Assembly (NCBI GenBank): GCA_029690005.1
Contig: CP121458.1
Coordinates: 1,240,001 to 1,304,000 of the forward strand
Source of the DNA: Prescottella defluvii
GTDB taxonomy: Bacteria > Actinomycetota > Actinomycetes > Mycobacteriales > Mycobacteriaceae
Length of the DNA: 64,000 bases
Reading direction: 5' to 3'
This document shows positions 55,637 to 64,000 of this stretch, in pieces (the first letter of the stretch is position 1; each line of letters opens with the position of its first letter). The notes beneath the pieces were generated by a model. The model was not told the DNA's origin. It saw nothing but the letters and a program-made list of their open reading frames with translations, and ran no database searches. The position numbers were made by a program, and so were the translations under genes.

Positions 55637-56915
55637 ATGGGCCGGGCGAGCGGCCGCGGGACCGGCGCGGAGGCCTCCGTCGAGGCGGTCTTCCGGGAGG
55701 AACGCGGCCGCCTGCTCGCCGCGCTGGTGAGCCGCTTCGGCGATCTGGACCTGGCCGAGGAGGTGACGTCGGAGGCGATCGAGGCGGCGCTACGACACTG
55801 GCCGGTGGACGGGTGCCGTCCAAGCCCGGCGCCTGGCTGTTGACCACGGCGCGGCGCCGGGCCGTCGACCGGCTGCGACGGGACCAGACACTCGCGGCGA
55901 GAATCGCAGTGCTGCAGGTGGAGGCGGATCGCGCCGATCCCTCCCCACCCGCGGACGTGGGCGGCGAGTTGCCCGACGAGCGCCTGCAACTGTTCTTCAC
56001 GTGCGCGCACCCGGCCCTGCCGGCCGAGGACCGTGCGGCCCTGACGCTTCGTTGCCTCGCCGGCCTCGCGACGCCCGAGGTGGCCCGCGCCTTCCTCGTG
56101 CCGACGGCCACGATGGCGAAACGAATAGTGCGGGCCAAGAAGAGGATTCGGACGAACCGGATACCCTTCCGGTCCCGGGGGCCGACGAGCTCCCGCAGCG
56201 CCTGCCCGGCGTCCTGCAGGTGCTGTACTCGATCTTCACCGAGGGGTACGCGGCCAGCGAGGGCGCGCGCCTGCAGCGCCTGGACGTCGCGGAGGAGGCG
56301 ATCCGGCTGACGCGCGTCCTGTACCGACTGCTGCCCGACGAGCGCGAGGTGGCGGGTCTGCTGGCGCTGATGCTGCTCGTGCACGCGCGTCGCGGGGCCC
56401 GCACCGGCCCGGGCGGCGAACTGGTGCTGCTGGGCGACCAGGACCGCACCGACTGGGACCGCGCGATGATCGAGGAGGGCAGCGAACTGGTGCTCGTCGC
56501 CCTCACCGGCGGCCCGCCCGGGGCCTACGGCGTCCAGGCGGCGATCGCCGCGCTGCACGACGAGGCCGCCGACGTCGCGAGCACCGACTGGCCGCAGATC
56601 GTGGCCCTGTACGACGTGCTGCTCCGGATCGTGCCGTCCCCCGTCGTCGCGCTGAACCGTGCGGTCGCGATCGCGATGCGGGACGGCCCCGAGGCGGGTC
56701 TCGCGCTCCTCGACGACCTGTCCGAGGAACCGCGTCTGCGTTCGCACCACCCGTATGCGGCGGCGCGGGCCGAACTGCTGATCCGACTGGGACGATTGCC
56801 GGAAGCGGCTGCGGCGTACCGGCGTGCGCTCGATCTGGCCGGCACCGAACCCGAGCGCGAGTATCTGCGACGCCGACTCGGTGAGGCGGAGGGCGGATCG
56901 CAGGGGCCGCGGTGA
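55637..56915 (+). CDS. ECF42-type sigma factor with long TPR-like C-domain (frame-broken twice)
   Basis: About 426 residues. Region 2: VFREERGRLLAALVSRFGDLDLAEE then EAIEAALRHWP; a linker to ARRRAVDRLRRDQ; region 4: LTLRCLAGLATPEVARAFLVP and KRIVRAKKRI. The C-terminal 250 residues are helical repeats (YSIFTEGYAASEG, NRAVAIAMRDGPEAGL). Length and partner gene identify ECF42. The frame changes near 55812 and 56165, each one missing base. Confidence 0.88.
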
Positions 56916-56979
56916 CGGTGGCGCAACGGACGCCGCCATTCGCGGATTCGCGGCTATCCGGCGGCGTATCGTTCGGCGC

Positions 56980-58214
56980 ATGCCGTCGGAAGACGACCGG
57001 CGCCGTCCGGAGGCCAGCGCCGCGGTGATCGCGATCCTGGATCGCCTCGACGCGAGGCTCGACTCGCTGTCGGACGGGCGAAGGTCCGGGGTCCCGAGGG
57101 CAGGCAGGGCGTTCCCACCGGTTCGCACCCGGAACCGTTGCGGCCCAGCACCCGTCGATTCTTCGAGTTCGCGGCTCGGGCCATCCGGGAGAACCGGACA
57201 TTCACCGCGGTCGAGCTGCGTCCGATCCGCGAGGGTGCCGTGCAGGCGGCGGCGGACGGGGCGTCTTTGACTGCGGTGCTCCACAACTGGCACCGATTCG
57301 GCCGCACGCTCCTCGACGAATGTCGCGCGGCCGCGGCGGGGGAGCGCGCCGCCGGGTTGGTGGAGATCGCCTCGGCCGTCCTCCGATTGCAGGAGACCAT
57401 CACGAGCGCGGTGGTCGAGTCTTACGAGAGCGAGCGGGTGGCGCTGGACGGCGACGAGAAGCCGTCGAAGGAGTTGCTGGCGCGGCTGTTGCTGGCCGGT
57501 CAGGATGCCGATCCGACCGCGCGCTGGTCCGGTATCGAGCTGTCCGACGAGTACTCGGTCCTCGCACTGTCTTATGTTGACACGCAACATGATCCGGCCT
57601 CGCAATGGTCGGCGGACGCTCGGACGGCGCGGGTTCTCGAACGGCACGGTCCACCGCCGGTCCTGGGCGTTCTCGAGCAGGACGGCGGCACTCTGCTGGT
57701 GCCGCACAACGTCGGTGGCGACATCGACTGGTATCACCGCGCGGTGGTCCTGGTCGAGTCGATCTCGGCGGCCGTCGACGCACCGGTGACCGGTGCCGTG
57801 ACCGAGCCGGTCGCCCGGGCCCGGATCGCGGATTCGGAGCGGCTGGCCGGTGAGCTGCTGGTGTTGGCGCGTCGGCTCGGCCGCGAACCCGCGGTGTACC
57901 AGCTCAAGGACCTGGCGTTGCCGTTCCAGTTGTCCCGGCCGACGGAGGGCCGGCAGTACCTGGCCGACTGGTTGCTGCCGCTCGATCCGTACCCGGAACT
58001 GGTCGAGACCCTCGATGCCTACCTGCATCACGACCTCGACCGCGGGCGGACGGCACGCGCACTCGACGTCCACCCCAACACGGTGAACAACCGACTCGGC
58101 CGGATCCGCGACCTCGCGGGCGTCGATCCGAGCCGCTACGAGGGCATCATGACGCTCGGTTCGGCACTGGACGCGCGCCGGGCCCGGGGCTGGGAGCCGG
58201 GCGAGGTCCAGTGA
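56980..58214 (+). CDS. PucR/CdaR-family transcriptional regulator (frame-broken)
   Basis: About 411 residues. The N-terminal helical RsbR-like part (RRFFEFAARAIREN, then VLHNWHRFGRTLLDE) precedes a GGDEF-like region and the C-terminal PucR HTH: LVETLDAYLHHDLDRGRTAR then LDVHPNTVNNRLGRI. Such proteins activate catabolic genes. One base is missing near 57074; ATG 56980 gives an N-terminus MPSEDDRRRPEAS. The target is unknown; no operator was recognised. Confidence 0.8.
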
Positions 58215-58224
58215 TCCGACCCTT

Positions 58225-58619
58225 CTAGATCGTGTGCGGGTGCGCCTTCTCGTAGGCGGCCTTCTCGGCGTTGAAGCGGGCCACCTTCTTCGGGTTCTCG
58301 AGCTCCGGCGACAGCCCGTGCTTCTCGAGCCGACGGCGGCGGTTCTGCTCCATGTACGCGGCCGCGAAGAACAGTGCGAGGAACACGCCCAGGAGGACCA
58401 TCGAGCCGCGCAGCCACAGCGGACCGGGGAACAGGAAGAACGCCGCGAAAATCGGGATGAACGGCACCATGCTGCGGATCATGTGCCGGGTACCGCCCAG
58501 TCGCCGATGAGGTCGTTGCGGACCCAGTCCTGCATCGAATCGGGGAGCTTGCGGCCGCAGGCGTACCCGATCCACTGCAGGGGATTCGGGCGGCGGTGGG
58601 CCTTCTTGTTGGTGGTCAT
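58225..58619 (-). CDS. DUF5313 small membrane protein (frame-broken)
   Basis: About 131 residues. The N-terminus RPNPLQWIGYACGRKLPDS then MQDWVRNDLIGD is the DUF5313 start; two membrane helices follow (MVPFIPIFAAFFLFPGPLW and GSMVLLGVFLALFFAAAY), then RRRRLEKHGLSPELENPKK. One base is missing near 58491, just before the first helix. The family is restricted to Mycobacteriales as far as I know, which supports the taxonomic call. Confidence 0.82.
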
Positions 58620-58653
58620 GTCCTGTGTACCTGTTCCTGTCTGGAGGGGCGGT

Positions 58654-59139
58654 TCACTCGTGCAGGGCGCCGGCGCGCAGGGCGGCGGCGTTGACGCGGG
58701 TGAGGACGGAGTGGAGTTCTTCGAGTTCGGCGAGGCTCACGCCGAGTCGCTGCACGACGGCGCCGGGAATGCGTTCGGCCCGGGTGCGCAGGGCCTTCCC
58801 GGCATCGGTCAGTTCGACGATCAGCTGGCGTTCGTCGGAACTGCTGCGGGTGCGGGTGATCAGCCCGCTCGACTCGAGGCGCTTGAGGAGCGGCGACAGG
58901 GTGGGCGAGTCGAGTTGCAGGGCCTGCCCGATCTCCTTCACCGACATCGGCGCGTCCCCCCACAGCGCGAGCATCACGAGGTACTGCGGGTGCGTCAGTC
59001 CCATGGGCTCGAGGAGCGGGCGGTAGACCGCGAGGACCGCGCGATTGGCCACCGCGAGCGCGAAGCACACCTGGCGGTCGAGGGCCAGGGGGTCGGCGTC
59101 GCCCCAGTCGATGTCCTGATCTGCGGTAGTCGCGGTCAT
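58654..59139 (-). CDS. MarR-family regulator, OhrR type
   Basis: 161 residues. The N-terminal helix carries the peroxide-sensing Cys in ALDRQVCFALAVANRAV, followed by GLTHPQYLVMLALWGD and a winged helix SVKEIGQALQLDSPTLSPL with RTRSSSDERQLIVELT. This is the OhrR signature: oxidation of the Cys by organic hydroperoxides releases DNA. No ohr gene adjoins; the OsmC-family gene at 14305 is a different subtype. A CACGA-N5-TCGTG repeat lies just upstream. Confidence 0.87.
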   Translation of the reverse strand: MTATTADQDIDWGDADPLALDRQVCFALAVANRAVLAVYRPLLEPMGLTHPQYLVMLALWGDAPMSVKEIGQALQLDSPTLSPLLKRLESSGLITRTRSSSDERQLIVELTDAGKALRTRAERIPGAVVQRLGVSLAELEELHSVLTRVNAAALRAGALHE

Positions 59140-59153
59140 GGAAATGAATCATA

Positions 59154-59168
59154 CACGATTAAGTCGTG
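59154..59168. promoter_or_regulatory. Inverted repeat upstream of the OhrR-like gene
   Basis: CACGA (59154-59158), spacer TTAAG, TCGTG (59164-59168), 15 bases before the start, in an unusually AT-rich stretch. Probable autoregulatory operator/promoter. Confidence 0.5.
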
Positions 59169-59305
59169 CACTAACTAAATGTGATCGAGCCGTCCGGGTG
59201 GACAAATGAGAACGCGTTCTATATGTGTGGATGTGATGGTCGCCACGCGGCCGCCCGGCCTGTTCCGCTGGCCGCCATTTCGATCGCACCGATGGAGTTC
59301 ACGAC

Positions 59306-60550
59306 ATGTACGAGTGGTCCGACACCGACCTGATGTTCCGGGATGCCCTCCGCGGCTTCATCGATAAGGAGATCAAGCCGCACGTCGACAAGCTCGAGAG
59401 CGGTGAGCTGCCCCCGTTCGAGATCATCCGCAAGATGTACGCCACCTTCGGCATGGACGAGATGGCCACCGAGGCCCTCGAGAAGGCCTTCGCGAAGGAA
59501 GAGGCCAAGGAGCGCGGCGAGACGCTCCCCGAGTCCGGTGAGAAGTCCGGCGGTTTCAGCGGTGCCGGCAGCATGGGCGTCATCCTCAACAGCGAGCTCG
59601 CGGGCGTGAGCCTGGGCCTGGTCGCGTCGATGGGTGTGAGCCTCGGCCTGACCGTCGGCACCCTGCGCAGCCGCGGCACGCTGGCGCAGAAGAAGCGCTG
59701 GCTGCCCGGGCTGGTCACGATGGAGAAGGTGGGCGCCTGGGCCATCACCGAGCCCGATTCCGGCTCCGACGCGTTCGGCGGCATGAAGTCGTACGTCCGC
59801 CGCGACGGCGAGGACTACATCCTCAACGGCCAGAAGACGTTCATCACCAACGGCCCGTACGCCGACGTCACGATCGTCTACGCCAAGCTCGACGAGGGCG
59901 ATCCGTCGGTCGACCGCCGCGACCGCAAGGTTCTCGGCTTCGTCCTCGACAAGGGCATGGAGGGCTTCACGCAGAGCCCGCCGTTCAAGAAGATGGGCAT
60001 GAACTCCTCGCCCACCGGCGAACTGTTCTTCGACAACGTGCGCATCACCAAGGACCGGCTGCTCGGCGAGACCGAGAACCCGGCCAAGGGTGACGGCAAG
60101 GAGAGCGCGAAGGAGTCGTTCGCGGCCGAGCGCATCGGCATCGCGTCGCTCGCCCTCGGCATCATCAACGAGTGCCAGCGGCTGTGCATCGACTACGCCA
60201 AGAACCGCAAGCTGTGGGGCAAGGAAATCGCCCAGTTCCAGCTCATCCAGCTCAAGCTGGCCGAGATGGAGGTCGCGCGCCTGAACGTGCAGAACATGGT
60301 GTTCAACGCGATCGAGCGCACCGCCGCCGGCAACAAGGTCACGCTCGCCGAGGCGTCGGCGATGAAGCTGTACTCCTCACGTGCCGCGACCGAGGTCGCG
60401 ATGGAGGCCGTCCAGCTGTTCGGCGGCAACGGCTACATGGCCGAGTACAAGGTGGAGCAGCTCGCGCGAGACGCCAAGTCGCTCATGATCTACGCCGGCT
60501 CCAACGAGATCCAGGTGACCCACATCGCGAAGGGCCTGTTGGCCAAGTGA
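59306..60550 (+). CDS. Acyl-CoA dehydrogenase
   Basis: 414 residues, intact. FAD-binding and catalytic regions: [46 protein letters not shown], then [19 protein letters not shown] and [10 protein letters not shown]. The base is not certain from the sequence alone. An unusual Glu/Lys-rich insert ([19 protein letters not shown]) near residue 57 marks a mycobacterial-type subgroup. It stands between the OhrR-like gene and the HSD10-like dehydrogenase, suggesting beta-oxidation. Confidence 0.9.
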   Translation: MYEWSDTDLMFRDALRGFIDKEIKPHVDKLESGELPPFEIIRKMYATFGMDEMATEALEKAFAKEEAKERGETLPESGEKSGGFSGAGSMGVILNSELAGVSLGLVASMGVSLGLTVGTLRSRGTLAQKKRWLPGLVTMEKVGAWAITEPDSGSDAFGGMKSYVRRDGEDYILNGQKTFITNGPYADVTIVYAKLDEGDPSVDRRDRKVLGFVLDKGMEGFTQSPPFKKMGMNSSPTGELFFDNVRITKDRLLGETENPAKGDGKESAKESFAAERIGIASLALGIINECQRLCIDYAKNRKLWGKEIAQFQLIQLKLAEMEVARLNVQNMVFNAIERTAAGNKVTLAEASAMKLYSSRAATEVAMEAVQLFGGNGYMAEYKVEQLARDAKSLMIYAGSNEIQVTHIAKGLLAK

Positions 60551-60629
60551 GCCCCGATCCGGTCCGCGCGGGTGCCGCGCGGACCGGAGTCGGTCTCGGT
60601 CGGGACGCTGGGTCCTGATCGAGAAGTGA

Positions 60630-61389
60630 TCAGCGCGGCGCCATGCGGATGGCTCCGTCGAGGCGGATGACCTCGCCGTTGAGCATCGGGTTGGAGACGA
60701 TGTGCGCGGCGAGCGCGCCGTACTCGGAGGGGTCGCCGAGACGCGACGGGTGGGGACCTGCTGACCGAGGGACGCCTGCGCGGCCTCCGGCAGCCCGGCC
60801 AGCAGCGGGGTCTTGAACAGGCCCGGAGCGATCGTGACGACGCGGATCAGCAGCGACGCGAGGTCGCGGGCGATCGGCAGGGTCATGCCGACGACGCCGC
60901 CCTTCGACGCGGAGTAGGCGGCCTGGCCGATCTGGCCGTCGAACGCCGCAACGGACGCGGTGTTGATGATGACGCCGCGCTCGCCGTCGATCGGCTCGGT
61001 CTTCGAGATGCGCTCGGCCGCAAGGCGGATCACGTTGAACGTGCCGACGAGGTTGATGTTGACGACACGGCTGAACTCGGCGAGGGGGAACGCGCCTGCT
61101 TGCCGACGGTCTTGACTGCGTTGCCGATGCCGGCGCAGTTGACGGTGACGCGCAGCGGGCCGAGGGATTCGGCCAGGTCGAGGGCGGCGGTGACCGAGGC
61201 CTCGTCGGTGACGTCGCCGGCGGCGAAGCGGGCGCGGTCGCCGAGTTCCTTGGCGACGGCCTCGCCGTTCGACGAGGGCAGGTCGAGGATGACGACGCTG
61301 GCGCCCTGCTCGTAGAGGGCCTTGACGGTGGCGAGGCCGAGGCCGGAGGCGCCGCCGGTGACGAGTGCGACGCTGTCGTTGACGATCAT
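60630..61389 (-). CDS. SDR-family 3-hydroxyacyl-CoA dehydrogenase (HSD10-like; frame-broken)
   Basis: About 254 residues. The cofactor motif [26 protein letters not shown], the [11 protein letters not shown] loop and the active site [28 protein letters not shown] (Tyr-x-x-x-Lys present) identify a type II hydroxyacyl-CoA dehydrogenase. The end reads [12 protein letters not shown]. The frame changes near 61095 and 60755 by one missing base each. ATG 61389 follows AAGGGA. Confidence 0.87.
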
Positions 61390-61493
61390 GCGGGTTCCCT
61401 TCGGATGTTCTTGCATTTCAGAGACCTTCGATGACGGTGGTGTTCGCCATGCCAGCGGCCCGCAGGGGCTCCCTCGGAGGAGATCTCACTTAC

Positions 61494-61507
61494 TTAACGA
61501 TCGCTAA
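61494..61507. promoter_or_regulatory. Palindrome TTAACGATCGCTAA between the HSD10-like and TetR genes
   Basis: A 14-base near-perfect palindrome (one mismatched pair) in the divergent interval, 105 bases before the SDR start. Its style fits TetR-type fatty-acid regulators. Confidence 0.55.
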
Positions 61508-61633
61508 ATTGCTACCACGGCCGGTGGGCAAGGTCAACGCACGCCTGTCGATGGCGACAGCGGAGTCCACCGGTAGTCGCAACGCGTCCTAGTAGCCTCG
61601 GAACGTCAGCGCAACGAACGATTAGGTGGTCAG

Positions 61634-62313
61634 GTGGCAAAGGTGTCGACAGACGTGACGGAAGGGGCGGACGATGCGAACGACTGGCGCAGCATCGAGC
61701 CGTTGGAACTGACCCCCATCCTGTCTGCGTCGCTCGACACTTTCTACGAGTCGGGCTTTCACGGAGCATCGGTTCGGGAGATCGCGCGTCGGGTGGGCGT
61801 CACTGTCCCATCGCTGTACTACCACCACCAGAGCAAGGAGGGCCTGCTCATCGCGCTCCTCGAGCTCACCAGCGACGACCTACGATCCCGGGCGCTCACC
61901 GCGAACGCCGCGGGCGGTGACGATCCGGTACAGCGATTGGCGAACGTGATCTTCACGATCGTGTTGCAGATGACCAACCGCGCGCGCCTGGCCGCCCTCG
62001 AGGGGGAGGCGAGGTACCTGGGCCGGAGAACTGGGAGCGATACCGCGCGGTGCGCAAGCGCATCGAGGGTCTGGCACTCGAGATCGTGCGCGAAGGAAAT
62101 CGGACCAGGGACTTCGACGTGGACGATCCGGCCGAGACGACCCGCGCGATACTCGGTATGTGCCAAGCGATTCCGCGCTGGTACCACGCGGAGGGGACTC
62201 ACAGCCCCGAAGTGGTCGCGCGGAAGTACGTCGAGATCGCCCTCCGGATGGTCGGTGCGACCCGTGCACCGGACATGCCGACGAGCACGGGGCCGGCGGG
62301 GCGCGCGTACTAG
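61634..62313 (+). CDS. TetR-family regulator (frame-broken)
   Basis: About 227 residues. The HTH is LSASLDTFYESGFHGASVREIA and RRVGVTVPSLYYHHQSKEGLL. The C-domain (LQMTNRARLAALEGEARYL, then MRKRIEGLALEIVREGN) resembles TetR_C regulators of acyl-CoA metabolism. One base is missing near 62025. It is divergent from the HSD10-like gene with a palindrome between, so it most likely represses it. GTG 61634 has no strong ribosome-binding site; the start is uncertain. Confidence 0.82.
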
Positions 62314-63559
62314 GCGGCGTGCCGCCCGGCCGCCTTGTGGTGCTGCCGGACGAACCGGTCGACACGGGTCGTGACGAATCGGACGAGTCCCTCGAGCGGC
62401 CCGCGTCCGGCGGTCGCGCGCCAGACGAGTGCGAAGGCCGTGATGCAGATGACCTGCCGGACGTATCCGGAGACCGGGCTGTACACGTCGAAGTCGGAGT
62501 TCACGAACAGGATGTGGCAGACGTAGACCGTCAGCGACAGGCTGCCGATCGCGGCGAGCGGTGCCAGGACGACGCGGACGATGGTGGACCAGACGGGTGC
62601 CGTGACGTGGCCGAGGAGCAGCAACGCGCCGATGACCAGAAGTGAACTGCCCACCGTCGCCATCAGATCGAAGGGCGTGCCCGTGTGCGGCCCCGCTACG
62701 CCGAGCCACCACCACGTGCTCGTCGGGTCGTTCCGTCCCCGCCGAACGCGAGGAGCTCGTCGACGATTCCGTCGGTGTCGGGTGCTTCGGCGGACCGGAT
62801 GTGGTCGAGGCCGCCGAAGGGGTACAAGATCAGCCACGACACCATCTTCGAGGTCAGGATGAGGGCCGCACCCGTGGCGACCAGCCCCAGTGCGGTCTGC
62901 CACGCAGTGAGTACCAGTCGGCCGACGACGAGTCCGACGCACACGTACGTCATCCACACGACGGCGGGGAACTCGCCGGTGAACAGGACGTCGGACACGA
63001 AGTTCAGTGGTTGGTGCAGGGCCGCGTCGAACGAGAGCTGGGTGTCGAGCCCGTCGGGAAGGTGCGGGCGTATCGCCTGGCTGAGCAGCGGCGCGCCGAT
63101 CGCGAGCGCGACCGCGGTGAACACCAGCGCACGCGTACTCAGACGGATCAGCGGGATCGCGAGCAGGAACATCGCGGCGTAGTAGCCCAGGATGACCACG
63201 CCGTAATCGGAGTCGGTGAAGCCGAGGGACAGTCCGATGAGCGCGATCGTCACCGCCCGGGCCACGAGCGACCAGGAGACGGCTGTCGCCTCGATACCGG
63301 GCTTCTGCTGCCTGCGGCGGGACATGAACGCGATGCCGACACCGGCCAGCACCGCGAAGATCGCGGAGGCGCGTCCGGCGGCGAGGCTGAACGTCCACGT
63401 CGGGTCGCCGTCGGCGTCGTAGGCCATGAGGGAGTGGACGGCGATCATGCCGAGCACTGCCAGTCCGCGCGCCGCGTCGATCGCGACCAGCCGACTGGTG
63501 CCGGTGGGCGGGGTGGTGGGCATGCTCCGGTCGATCGAGGTATCGGGTGTAGTTCTCAT
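62310..63559 (-). CDS. Multi-spanning membrane protein, DUF418/heparan-N-acetyltransferase-like (frame-broken)
   Basis: About 416 residues with roughly ten hydrophobic helices. The N-terminus RLVAIDAARGLAVLGMIAVHS carries the conserved Asp-x-x-Arg-Gly start and histidine of the acyltransferase/DUF1624-DUF418 group; LSLTVYVCHILFV supplies the late His. Members transfer acyl groups across the membrane. One base is missing near 62737. It starts one base after the stop of the next upstream gene, so translation is coupled. Its stop overlaps the TetR end. Confidence 0.75.
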
Positions 63560-63560
63560 G

Positions 63561-64000
63561 TCAGCTCATCACCGCATCGATAAGTTCGAGTCCCGCGATC
63601 TGCGAGTCGTCGGCAGGTGGTCGGATACCGGAGTCGGCGAACCAGTCTCCGTCGGCCTCGGGGCGGGGTCCGACGACCGCAACCCTGCCGTCGCCGAAAG
63701 GCACTGCCAAGGCGGCGATTTCGCCGTTTGGATAGGTGGCGATCACGTCCAGGTCCGGGGTTTGGCGTCGCACGTGGAACGTGGCGCCGTCCTGGAAGTA
63801 GAGGCTGCGGCGGTCGTCGCGCCAGTCCACCTCGACAAGCGTCGGCCGGGTCGAATCGACCGTCGCGTGGTCGGTGACGATGTACTGGTCGGTGTCGCCC
63901 GGCAGCAGGTCGAAGCCCGGGGTGGCCCCCGCGAGGTAGCCGCCGAGACAGAACCCGACGTAGCGTCCGCCGCCGGACACGAATCGACGGACGCGCTTGC
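63561..64000 (-). CDS. BPL_N-type (biotin-protein-ligase N-terminal, glutamine-amidotransferase-like) protein, 5' truncated by the window
   Basis: The visible C-terminal 146 residues include SGGGRYVGFCLGGYLAGATPG with the nucleophilic-Cys elbow GFCLGG and a later GRVAVVGPRPEADGDWF. This is the class I amidotransferase-like BPL_N fold. The start lies beyond the window edge. TGA is followed after one base by the ATG of the membrane protein, so the pair forms an operon. Function is unknown. Confidence 0.72.
   Translation of the reverse strand, partial: KRVRRFVSGGGRYVGFCLGGYLAGATPGFDLLPGDTDQYIVTDHATVDSTRPTLVEVDWRDDRRSLYFQDGATFHVRRQTPDLDVIATYPNGEIAALAVPFGDGRVAVVGPRPEADGDWFADSGIRPPADDSQIAGLELIDAVMS

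Noticed and set aside
55521..58073. 850-codon minus-strand frame across the DGPF, ECF42 and PucR genes
   Set aside because: Arg/Gly/Val-rich sequence without motifs, fully antisense to three recognised genes.

Overview
The window is high-GC actinobacterial DNA, most likely from the Mycobacteriales and probably a Rhodococcus/Prescottella- or Nocardia-type organism. The evidence is gene content: a FprB-type ferredoxin/ferredoxin-reductase fusion, LigC next to its stand-alone primase-polymerase, ugpAEBC in the mycobacterial order, a sigG homologue near an Rv0183-like monoacylglycerol lipase, a DUF5313 protein, an M13 peptidase and a dodecin. No rRNA, tRNA, CRISPR array, insertion sequence or phage gene was recognised.

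Sequence quality matters for reading the annotation. Many genes are broken by single-base frame changes, nearly all equal to one missing base, usually in short G or C runs. By hand I count about 18 in the 6.4 kb NRPS and about 35 in the other 57.6 kb. I give the full extent of each gene across the break with the approximate break position. Most look like assembly errors rather than real pseudogenes, but the sequence alone cannot prove this.

Layout. 1-6411: the 3' part of a non-ribosomal peptide synthetase (C-A-PCP-C-A-PCP-TE), followed by an SRPBCC protein and a metallo-beta-lactamase-fold hydrolase (to 7.9 kb). 7.9-12.6 kb: acyl-CoA synthetase, GAF-LuxR regulator, MFS exporter and divergent GntR regulator. 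12.6-14.1 kb: corA with a structured leader. 14.1-17.0 kb: small protein, OsmC, LigC and primase-polymerase (DNA repair). 17.2-21.6 kb: serine hydrolase, dodecin, FprB, L,D-transpeptidase. 21.7-26.0 kb: ugpAEBC glycerophosphodiester importer. 26-32.1 kb: YnfA-type protein, TetR with a deazaflavin-dependent reductase, amino-acid permease, M13 peptidase, and an AbiEi/nuclease-like gene bracketed by two copies of a palindromic repeat. 32.2-39.8 kb: exported intradiol dioxygenase, two paralogous double-hotdog thioesterases, two pirins, a large LuxR-family ATPase regulator. 39.9-47.8 kb: a probable catabolic island with an MHS-type transporter, two HD-domain di-iron oxygenase-like proteins, a class II aldolase-fold protein, an amidohydrolase, a GntR regulator and an acyl-CoA ligase. 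47.8-50.9 kb: hydrolase, small membrane protein, SDR, VOC protein. 50.9-56.9 kb: a regulatory block with three ECF-type sigma factors and an FHA-HTH protein, interspersed with two alpha/beta hydrolases and a DGPF protein. 57-64 kb: PucR-type regulator, DUF5313, OhrR-like MarR, acyl-CoA dehydrogenase, HSD10-like dehydrogenase with TetR, a multi-spanning membrane protein, and a truncated BPL_N-type amidotransferase.

The least explained regions are the 39.9-47.8 kb island with its palindromic operators, the corA leader, and the repeat-bracketed AbiEi/nuclease gene.
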